This document shows, piece after piece, positions 7,289 to 12,249 of a stretch of DNA of 12,249 nt. The position numbers were made by a program, and so were the translations under genes. This stretch comes from SIG588 sp045599305 (GTDB lineage Bacteria; Bacillota; Clostridia; Oscillospirales; Acutalibacteraceae). How positions within the stretch are numbered: the first letter of the stretch is position 1; the number at the start of each line of letters is the position of its first letter. Location: positions 1 to 12,249 of the forward strand of contig JAZRVU010000032.1 of the NCBI GenBank assembly GCA_045599305.1, read 5' to 3'. The notes under the pieces are model-generated. The model did not search any database and had not been told where the DNA came from. It saw only the letters and a program-made list of their open reading frames with translations.

Positions 7289-8038
7289 ATGAAGGAAAAG
7301 CAAAAGAAAAAACGCACCTTCGACGGCTTTGGCCTGCTGGCGGTGCAGAGCGTGTCCTGCGCGGTGGTGGTGCTGGCAGTGCTGGTGCTGCGCCTGATCG
7401 GCGGGAACATATTTGCCGGATTGGGAACGTATTTTGAGGAATCCATGCGGGAGAATACACTGGCCGCGGCGATCCATGCGCTGTGGGACGATGAGGATAT
7501 CTATACCGTGACCACGACCACCGTCATCACCACGGCGACCGCCACCACCCCGCCCACCGCGGCAACGACCACCGCAGCGACAACCAAAGCCGCCGCGGCT
7601 GCGACCGCAACACCTACCGCGGCTGCCGCGGCGGCATCTACGGCCATGCCCGTGGCGGGAGCGACCGTTTCCTCGGGTTACGGCACACGGGAGGATCCGC
7701 TCGGCGGCGGGGAGGAGTTCCACACGGGGATCGACTTTGCCGCAGATGAGGGGACAGTGGTCGCCGCCGTGTGGGGCGGCCGGGTGGTCACAGCCGATAG
7801 CGTGGGGGAGACATCGCTCGGAAAATATGTGGTGATCCGACACGATAACGGGCTGGAAACGGTGTATGCCCATTGCAGCGAGTTAAAAACGACAGAGGGC
7901 GCACAGGTGGCAACAGGGGAGACGGTGGCGCTGGTCGGAAGCAGCGGCGCCGCGACCGGCCCGCATCTCCATTTTGAAGTGCGCCGGGACGGCGAGGCCT
8001 GTGATCCGGCGCTGTTCCTGCCGGAATTCGGTGTTTGA
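7289..8038 (+). CDS. Membrane-anchored M23 (LytM) peptidase, SpoIVFA/SpoIIQ-like
   Basis: A 249-residue single-pass membrane protein. It has a basic N-terminus (KEKQKKKR), one hydrophobic segment at about residues 15-38, a charged stretch, a Thr/Ala-rich low-complexity linker at about 73-121, and a C-terminal LytM domain at about 125-245. The zinc and catalytic residues are all present: His145 and Asp149 in HTGID, His195 in YAHC, and His226/His228 in HLH. It may therefore be an active peptidoglycan endopeptidase, unlike B. subtilis SpoIVFA, whose LytM-like domain is degenerate. Its place between spoIVA and an M50 protease gene matches spoIVFA-spoIVFB. The alternative is a SpoIIQ-like engulfment protein that would bind SpoIIIAH. 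The ATG lies 7 nt after the spoIVA stop with GAGG just upstream. The sporulation role is inferred from context; the fold assignment is secure. Confidence 0.87.
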   Translation: MKEKQKKKRTFDGFGLLAVQSVSCAVVVLAVLVLRLIGGNIFAGLGTYFEESMRENTLAAAIHALWDDEDIYTVTTTTVITTATATTPPTAATTTAATTKAAAAATATPTAAAAAASTAMPVAGATVSSGYGTREDPLGGGEEFHTGIDFAADEGTVVAAVWGGRVVTADSVGETSLGKYVVIRHDNGLETVYAHCSELKTTEGAQVATGETVALVGSSGAATGPHLHFEVRRDGEACDPALFLPEFGV

Positions 8039-8615
8039 GTTTTGCGCGGCCGGTGTGCGCTGGCGGGTGGGCGTGCCGTTTTTCGTGCTGATCGCCGCCC
8101 TGCTCACGCTGGATGCGAGCGGGACGGCGGTGCTCTGCCTGCTGGCATCGTTTTTGCACGAGGGCGGCCATGTGATGGCTATGCTGCTGTGCGGCCACTC
8201 TCCCCGCGAGGTGACAGTCGGCGCCTGCGGTATCCGCCTGGTGCCGGACGGCCGCCCGCTCGGTTATCGGGCGCAGGTGTGGGTGTTGGCGGCGGGGCCG
8301 CTGACCAATCTGGCGGCGGCCGGGTTGCTGATCGCCTGCCGGTGCCGGCCGGTCGCGGCCGCCGCGCACATATGGCTCGGCGTTTTCAATCTGTTGCCCA
8401 TCGAGGCACTGGACGGCGGGCAGCTCCTGCGCTGCCTGCTGTTGCTGTGTACGGATGCGGTCACCGCCGTCCGCGTGGTGCGGGGCGTATCCGCGGCGGT
8501 GCTGCTGCCGCTTGCGGCGCTGGGATTTTTCTGGCTTATGCGTTTTCAAAACATGACGCTGCTGTTTGTGAGCGTATATCTGATCGTGCGATTGTTTGCC
8601 GACGAGCGAATTTGA
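8031..8615 (+). CDS. M50 site-2-type intramembrane metalloprotease, SpoIVFB-like
   Basis: A 194-residue polytopic membrane protein with the site-2 protease signature: HEGGH (His43, Glu44, His47) and the second metal motif NLLPIEALDGG (Asn120 to Asp128), plus the family AAGPLTNL loop. Several hydrophobic segments are evident (about residues 13-40, 83-103, 108-122, 150-190). SpoIVFB cleaves pro-sigma-K in the Bacillus outer forespore membrane, and this gene directly follows an M23 gene as spoIVFB follows spoIVFA. It is shorter than the Bacillus protein (about 288 residues) and ends after the membrane domain, so the ATP-binding CBS domain is absent. The GTG at 8031 is chosen because GTGTTTGA overlaps the upstream stop by 8 nt, which suggests coupled translation. 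An ATG at 7974 would overlap the M23 gene by 65 nt and adds a non-conserved arginine/cysteine-rich tail. GTG 8055 is another possibility. Substrate is inferred. Confidence 0.88.
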   Translation: MFEFCAAGVRWRVGVPFFVLIAALLTLDASGTAVLCLLASFLHEGGHVMAMLLCGHSPREVTVGACGIRLVPDGRPLGYRAQVWVLAAGPLTNLAAAGLLIACRCRPVAAAAHIWLGVFNLLPIEALDGGQLLRCLLLLCTDAVTAVRVVRGVSAAVLLPLAALGFFWLMRFQNMTLLFVSVYLIVRLFADERI

Positions 8616-8616
8616 C

Positions 8617-8645
8617 TTGCAATTTCCGTCGAAATGCCGTATACT
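8617..8645 (+). promoter_or_regulatory. Sigma-A-type promoter for the radical SAM gene pair
   Basis: TTGCAA (8617-8622), a 17-nt spacer and TATACT (8640-8645) match consensus 4/6 and 5/6. Transcription would begin near 8651-8653, about 32 nt before the ATG at 8684. This gives the radical SAM pair expression independent of the upstream sporulation block. Confidence 0.65.
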
Positions 8646-8673
8646 GAAAAACGGTATCTTTAATCGACGGAAA
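8623..8673 (+). promoter_or_regulatory. Long inverted repeat spanning promoter and leader of the radical SAM gene
   Basis: Outer arms TTTCCGTCGA (8623-8632) and TCGACGGAAA (8664-8673) are perfect 10-bp complements. Inner arms ATGCCGT (8634-8640) and ACGGTAT (8651-8657) pair over 7 bp with one G-U, leaving a 10-nt loop. The left arms lie in the -35/-10 spacer, and the right outer arm abuts the ribosome binding site (AAAGGG, 8671-8676). It is not followed by a T-tract, so it does not look like a terminator. It could be an RNA hairpin in read-through mRNA or a DNA operator. Confidence 0.65.
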
Positions 8674-8683
8674 GGGACGTTTT

Positions 8684-10531
8684 ATGGCATACGATTTGGA
8701 TGATCTGCTGCTTTCGGTGCAGAAGCCGGGCCGGTATTCCGGCGGCGAACTGAACAGCGTGGTAAAGGACGCGGCGGACGTGGCTGTCCGGTTTGCGTTT
8801 TGTTTTCCGGATCTTTATGAGGTGGGCATGTCGCACCTGGGCATGAAGATCCTTTACAGCCAATTCAACGATCAGCCCGATATCTGGTGCGAGCGTGTGT
8901 TTGCACCGGATACGGATATGGAAGAACTGATGCACGCACATGGTCTGCGGCTGTTCGGGCTCGAGAGTCGTGACCCGCTGGATGTGTTCGACTTTGTCGG
9001 CTTCACGCTGCAGTATGAGATGAGTTACCCTTCGGTACTGCATATGCTCGATCTGGCCGGCCTGCCGCTGCGCGCCGCCGACCGTGACGAGCGGTATCCG
9101 CTGGTGGTGGCGGGCGGCCCCTGCGCCTGTAATCCCGAGCCGCTGGCCGATTTCTTCGACCTGTTTTTCCTCGGCGAGGGGGAAGAGGTAGACTTAGAGG
9201 TCATCCGCCTGTATGAGCAGATGAAGAAAGACGGTACCTATACCAAAAAGGCGTTTCTGCGCGCCGCCGCCGATATCGAGGGAGTGTATGTGCCCTCGCT
9301 CTACGACGTCACGTATCACGAGGACGGCACCATTGCGGCGATCACGCCGCTGGATGGTGTGGCCCCGCGCGTGAAAAAGCGCATCATGCCGGATATGGAT
9401 GCCTCCTATTACCCGGACAAGTTCGTCGTGCCGTATGTGGACATCGTGCACGACCGCGCGGTGAGCGAGATCTTCCGCGGCTGCATCCGCGGCTGCCGTT
9501 TTTGTCAGGCGGGGTTCATCTATCGCCCCGTGCGTGAAAAATCGCCCGAGACGGTCGACCGGCAGAGCCACGCGCTGTGCGAATCGACCGGTTATGAGGA
9601 ATTTTCGCTCTCCTCGCTTTCCACCAGCGATTATACCAAACTGGAGGAACTGCTGCCCAAACTGCTCGAGTGGAGCGAAAAAGAACACACCAACATCAGC
9701 CTGCCCTCGCTGCGCATCGACGGCTTTTCCGAGGAACTGGCCAATCGTCTGAACGTGCTGCGCCGCGGCGGACTGACCTTTGCACCGGAGGCGGGCACGC
9801 AGCGTCTGCGCGACGTCATCAACAAAAATGTCACCGAGGAACAGGTGCTGGAAACGACCGGCAAGGCCTTTGCCGGCGGCTGGACATCGGTGAAGCTGTA
9901 TTTTATGAGCGGTCTGCCCTTCGAGACCGATGAGGATGTCGTGGGCATTGCCGGGCTGGCACAAAAAGTGGTCGACCGTTATTTTGCCACCCCCAACCGC
10001 GCGCACGGCAAAAACGGGCTGAACGTCTCTGTCAGCGTTTCCTGCTTTGTGCCCAAGCCCCATACGCCGTTTCAGTGGGCACCGCAGGACACCATGGAAG
10101 AACTCGAGCGCAAGCAGCGCCTTCTGGTGGAAAGCGTGCACAGCAAGAAGATCTCGCTGAGCTGGCACGATGCCGCCACCAGTTTCCTCGAAGGGGTGCT
10201 GGCGCGCGGTGATCGCCGTCTCGGAGCTGCGCTGGAGGAGGGCTTCCGCCGCGGCTTCAATCTGGATTCCTGGTCGGAGCATTTCAGTTTGGATAACTGG
10301 TTGTCCGTCTTTGCAGACTGCGGCATCGCCCCCGCGTTTTACGCCAACCGCGCCCGCTCCTACGACGAGGTGCTCCCGTGGGATCATCTGGACTACGGCG
10401 TGACAAAGGAATTCTTCATTCGTGAAAATGAACAGGCCAGGCAGGCGGCTACCACGCCGAACTGCCGCGAAAAGTGTGCGGGATGCGGTGCCTCCTGCTG
10501 GAAACGGGGTGTGTGTGTTGAACAACGATAA
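8684..10531 (+). CDS. TIGR03960-family radical SAM protein (B12-binding-like N-terminal domain)
   Basis: A 615-residue cytosolic iron-sulfur enzyme. The family N-terminus is recognisable (VQKPGRYSGGELNSVVK), followed by a cobalamin-binding-like Rossmann domain to about residue 230 (GPCACNPEP, FLGEGEE). I see no DxHxxG cobalamin motif. The radical SAM domain covers about 255-510, with the 4Fe-4S motif Cys267-x3-Cys271-x2-Cys274 in FRGCIRGCRFC. The C-terminus carries a second cysteine cluster: Cys594, Cys598, Cys601, Cys605 and Cys611. The function of this family is not established. It nearly always accompanies a TIGR03936 partner, fused in some bacteria and separate here, and commonly precedes RNase G and rplU, which has suggested a ribosome or RNA link. 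ATG 8684 follows AAAGGG by 7 nt. The next gene overlaps its end by 17 nt. Confidence 0.93.
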   Translation: MAYDLDDLLLSVQKPGRYSGGELNSVVKDAADVAVRFAFCFPDLYEVGMSHLGMKILYSQFNDQPDIWCERVFAPDTDMEELMHAHGLRLFGLESRDPLDVFDFVGFTLQYEMSYPSVLHMLDLAGLPLRAADRDERYPLVVAGGPCACNPEPLADFFDLFFLGEGEEVDLEVIRLYEQMKKDGTYTKKAFLRAAADIEGVYVPSLYDVTYHEDGTIAAITPLDGVAPRVKKRIMPDMDASYYPDKFVVPYVDIVHDRAVSEIFRGCIRGCRFCQAGFIYRPVREKSPETVDRQSHALCESTGYEEFSLSSLSTSDYTKLEELLPKLLEWSEKEHTNISLPSLRIDGFSEELANRLNVLRRGGLTFAPEAGTQRLRDVINKNVTEEQVLETTGKAFAGGWTSVKLYFMSGLPFETDEDVVGIAGLAQKVVDRYFATPNRAHGKNGLNVSVSVSCFVPKPHTPFQWAPQDTMEELERKQRLLVESVHSKKISLSWHDAATSFLEGVLARGDRRLGAALEEGFRRGFNLDSWSEHFSLDNWLSVFADCGIAPAFYANRARSYDEVLPWDHLDYGVTKEFFIRENEQARQAATTPNCREKCAGCGASCWKRGVCVEQR

Positions 10532-11201
10532 CGGGTTGGTCGCCACGCCGTCCGGCGCGACGTTTCGTATCATCCGCGTGCGCTTTGCCAAAACCGACCG
10601 CGCGCGCTTTATCTCCCATCTGGACTTGAACCGCACCATGACCCGTGCGCTGCGCCGGGCAGGACTGCCCATCTGGTACACGGAGGGCTTCAACAAGCAT
10701 CCCTATGTCACCTTTGCCGCACCGCTTTCTCTTGGATTCGAGGGAGAGGATGAGTGCATGGACGTCCGTCTGATCGAGGATGTGCCCATGGAGGAGGTCG
10801 TGTCACGGCTGGATGCCGTGATGCCGGAGGGACTGCACATCACGGGTGCCGCACCGGCCGTGCGCAAGCCGGGAGAACTGGCGGCGGCACGGTACCGGGT
10901 GACTGTTGATTGCCCGCAGGAGACGGTGGCCGCTTTTCTGGCGCAGCCGCAGATCACCGCCGAAAAACGCAACAAGAAAAAAGAATGGAAGACGGTGGAC
11001 CTGCGTCCCGTACTGCAGGAGGTAGTGCTGCAGGCGGAGGGGGATAAGACGGCGCTGCTGCTGACTCTGCCCGTGAGCAGCAACGAGACAGTCAATCCCA
11101 CGCTGATCGCTCAGGCGCTCGGTGCTTTTGCGGGACGTGAGATCGGCTGCCGGGTGCTGCGCCTGTCGCTGCTGGATGCCGCCGGTCAACGCTTTTGCTG
11201 A
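10515..11201 (+). CDS. TIGR03936 family radical SAM-linked protein (DUF2344)
   Basis: A 228-residue protein with the DUF2344 hallmarks: IRVRFAKTDRARFISHLDL near the N-terminus (about residues 20-38) and YTEGFNKHPYVTFAAPLSLG (about 54-73). A Lys-rich stretch lies near 153-168 (EKRNKKKEW). Biochemical function is unknown; it is the obligate neighbour or fusion partner of the TIGR03960 radical SAM protein, so the two probably act together. The start is ambiguous inside a GTGTGTGTTG run: GTG 10515 is used, and GTG 10509 or TTG 10518 are equally in frame. There is only a weak GGGG upstream, so translation is probably coupled to the preceding gene (17-nt overlap). An ATG at 10422 would overlap by 110 nt and adds non-conserved sequence. 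The gene is followed directly by a terminator; the usual RNase G and L21 genes are missing. Confidence 0.9.
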   Translation: MLNNDNGLVATPSGATFRIIRVRFAKTDRARFISHLDLNRTMTRALRRAGLPIWYTEGFNKHPYVTFAAPLSLGFEGEDECMDVRLIEDVPMEEVVSRLDAVMPEGLHITGAAPAVRKPGELAAARYRVTVDCPQETVAAFLAQPQITAEKRNKKKEWKTVDLRPVLQEVVLQAEGDKTALLLTLPVSSNETVNPTLIAQALGAFAGREIGCRVLRLSLLDAAGQRFC

Positions 11202-11212
11202 AAACGAATATA

Positions 11213-11247
11213 ATAAAGAAACGCCCCGCGGTGGGGCGTTTCTTTAT
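11213..11247. terminator. Bidirectional terminator between the TIGR03936 gene and the MATE transporter
   Basis: A perfect 15-bp stem, ATAAAGAAACGCCCC (11213-11227) paired with GGGGCGTTTCTTTAT (11233-11247), has a GCGGT loop. Both outer sides are T-rich in their own direction, so it can act for both convergent genes. It overlaps the TAA stop of the leftward transporter gene (11244-11246). Confidence 0.92.
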
Positions 11248-12249
11248 GCATTTTCTTCGCGCAGTCTCCGGACAGTCTTGCGATAGACGAAGCAGTAACA
11301 GATAATGTGTACGGCGGCGGTGAACACCCACGAAATGGTGTAGGAGATATACAGAGACGTGAGCGTATGGCTGACAAAGCGGAAAATGGTGTAGATCCAC
11401 GCGATACGCACACCGCATACACCGGCGATGGAGACGATCATGGGCATCCACGGAGAACCCATGCCGCGCAGTGAGCCGACCGCGACCTCCATGATACCGC
11501 AGGTGAAATACGTGGTGGCGATGATGGTGAGACGCGTCATGCCGTAGTGCAGGATCTCTTCGGCGGAAATGGTTGTCTCGGTAGTGGTGGCGGCGGTGTA
11601 GAGCGAGAGCAGCGGCCGTCCTGCCAGGTAGAATCCCCATCCCAGTATGGCACCGATAGCGGCCACCAACCACAGGCAGGTGACAAAGACCTTGCTGATA
11701 CGCTCCGGCTTGTGGGCGCCGAGATTCTGTGAGGTGAAAGCCAGGCAGGTGTGATGCAGGGAGTTCATGGCCACATAGATGAAGCCCTCCAGATTGCCTG
11801 CGGCGGCGTTGCCGGAGATTGCCGCCGAGCCGAAGGAATTCACCGAGGACTGGATGATGACATTAGAGATGGAGAAGATGGAGCCCTGGATACCGGCGGG
11901 GATGCCGTGGCGCAGCATTTCTTTCAGCTTATCTTTGTAAATGCGCGTCTTTTTGATCTCATAGCGGTAACTGTCCTCGGCACGGAGAAGGCAGATCACC
12001 ACCAGTACGGCCGAGATGATCTGCGACACGGTGGTGGCGATGGCCACACCCGCCACATCCAAGTGGAAGACGATGACAGTCAGCAGATTCAACCCCACAT
12101 TGATGAGACCGGAAAAGGTGAGGATGTACAGCGGACGTTTGGTGTCGCCCACGGCGCGCAGGATCGCCGCACCATAATTGTAGATCATACAGGCGGGCAT
12201 ACCCAGAAAGTAGATGCGCAGATACAGGTCGGCCTGATCGATCACATCG
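11244..12249 (-). CDS. MATE-family multidrug/Na+ efflux transporter (5' partial)
   Basis: About 335 residues of a polytopic membrane protein of the MATE family, which exports cationic drugs or metabolites using Na+ or H+ gradients. The frame is open at the right edge (residues DVIDQADLYLRIYFLGMP), so roughly the first 110-130 residues of a usual 450 are missing and the real start is outside the window. Family-like stretches are YLRIYFLGMPACMIYNYGAAILRAVGDTKRPL, AGVAIATTVSQIISA, the loop MLRHGIPAGIQGSIFSISN that opens the second half, and the late GSLRGMGSPWMPM. About eight hydrophobic segments remain. The C-terminus is short and charged (RRLREENA). Transport substrate cannot be read from sequence. 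It converges on the TIGR03936 gene through a shared terminator. Confidence 0.92.
   Translation of the reverse strand, partial: DVIDQADLYLRIYFLGMPACMIYNYGAAILRAVGDTKRPLYILTFSGLINVGLNLLTVIVFHLDVAGVAIATTVSQIISAVLVVICLLRAEDSYRYEIKKTRIYKDKLKEMLRHGIPAGIQGSIFSISNVIIQSSVNSFGSAAISGNAAAGNLEGFIYVAMNSLHHTCLAFTSQNLGAHKPERISKVFVTCLWLVAAIGAILGWGFYLAGRPLLSLYTAATTTETTISAEEILHYGMTRLTIIATTYFTCGIMEVAVGSLRGMGSPWMPMIVSIAGVCGVRIAWIYTIFRFVSHTLTSLYISYTISWVFTAAVHIICYCFVYRKTVRRLREENA

Noticed and set aside
7974..8030. ATG 7974 as start of the M50 protease
   Set aside because: It would overlap the M23 gene by 65 nt and add 19 residues rich in Arg and Cys that do not resemble the family. GTG 8031 gives a compact 8-nt overlap.
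7788..8549. 253-codon minus-strand frame over the M23/M50 junction
   Set aside because: Composition is Arg/Gln/His/Pro-rich and low complexity. The sense strand encodes HTGID, HLH, HEGGH and LDGG motifs.
8612..8645. TTGACT at 8612-8617 as the -35 box for TATACT
   Set aside because: The spacer would be 22 nt. TTGCAA at 8617-8622 gives a 17-nt spacer.
8623..8673. Long hairpin before the radical SAM gene as an intrinsic terminator of the sporulation block
   Set aside because: The stem is followed by GGGACGTTTT rather than a T-tract, and the stem is interrupted by a 1x6 internal loop.
10422..10514. ATG 10422 as start of the TIGR03936 protein
   Set aside because: It implies a 110-nt overlap and a non-conserved basic extension; family members begin shortly before the VRFAKTDRARFISHLDL motif.
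9194..10696. 500-codon open frame on the minus strand opposite the radical SAM gene
   Set aside because: It is antisense to a gene with clear family motifs. Its translation is rich in His, Arg, Gly and Val without recognisable domains, typical of the complementary frame of GC-rich coding DNA.
1..12249. tRNA, rRNA, CRISPR arrays, insertion sequences, toxin-antitoxin or defence genes
   Set aside because: All but short intergenic gaps are filled by recognisable genes. I saw no spaced direct repeats, transposase motifs or cloverleaf-like sequences.

Overview
The window looks like chromosomal DNA from a GC-rich, endospore-forming Clostridia-type Firmicute, most likely Oscillospirales. The reasons are a clear spoIVA next to an M23/M50 pair resembling spoIVFA/spoIVFB, a ClpC of the Gram-positive type, the clostridial radical-SAM pair TIGR03960/TIGR03936, a DUF4982-type GH2 enzyme, and frequent GTG starts. 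The order-level assignment is inference. I see no mobile elements, CRISPR arrays, rRNA or tRNA.

Layout. (1) 3-2342, +: the 3' part of clpC, closed by a perfect 16-bp hairpin. (2) 2383-3204, -: a TIM-barrel sugar-phosphate isomerase/epimerase-like gene, convergent with clpC and sharing its hairpin. (3) 3205-3321: a short divergent control region with two back-to-back sigma-A-type promoters whose -35 boxes lie 12 bp apart. The rightward promoter has perfect hexamers. (4) 3322-5673, +: a cytosolic GH2 glycosidase with its own terminator. (5) 5803-8615, +: a sporulation block of spoIVA, a membrane-anchored M23 (LytM) protein and an M50 intramembrane protease, preceded by a plausible sigma-E promoter. 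(6) 8684-11201, +: TIGR03960 radical SAM protein and TIGR03936 (DUF2344) partner, with a separate sigma-A-type promoter in an unusual inverted repeat. (7) 11213-11247: bidirectional terminator. (8) 11244-12249, -: the C-terminal two thirds of a MATE-family transporter, cut by the window edge.

How the genes fit together. The GH2 enzyme and the divergent isomerase-like gene form a likely small carbohydrate unit: intracellular glycoside hydrolysis and possibly sugar interconversion. SpoIVA builds the ATP-driven basement layer of the spore coat on the mother-cell side of the forespore. The M23 and M50 proteins occupy the order of spoIVFA-spoIVFB, the module that controls regulated intramembrane proteolysis of pro-sigma-K in Bacillus. 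Here the M23 domain keeps all its catalytic residues, unlike Bacillus SpoIVFA. The radical SAM pair has no established function; it usually precedes the RNase G / rplU-rpmA genes, which are absent here.

The most interesting structure is the 68-nt gap between the M50 gene and the radical SAM gene. Arms of a 10+7-bp hairpin bracket the -10 box, so mRNA reading through from the sporulation operon would fold over the edge of the ribosome binding site. mRNA started at the local promoter would lack the left arms. No entirely new multi-gene system is evident; most genes belong to known families.
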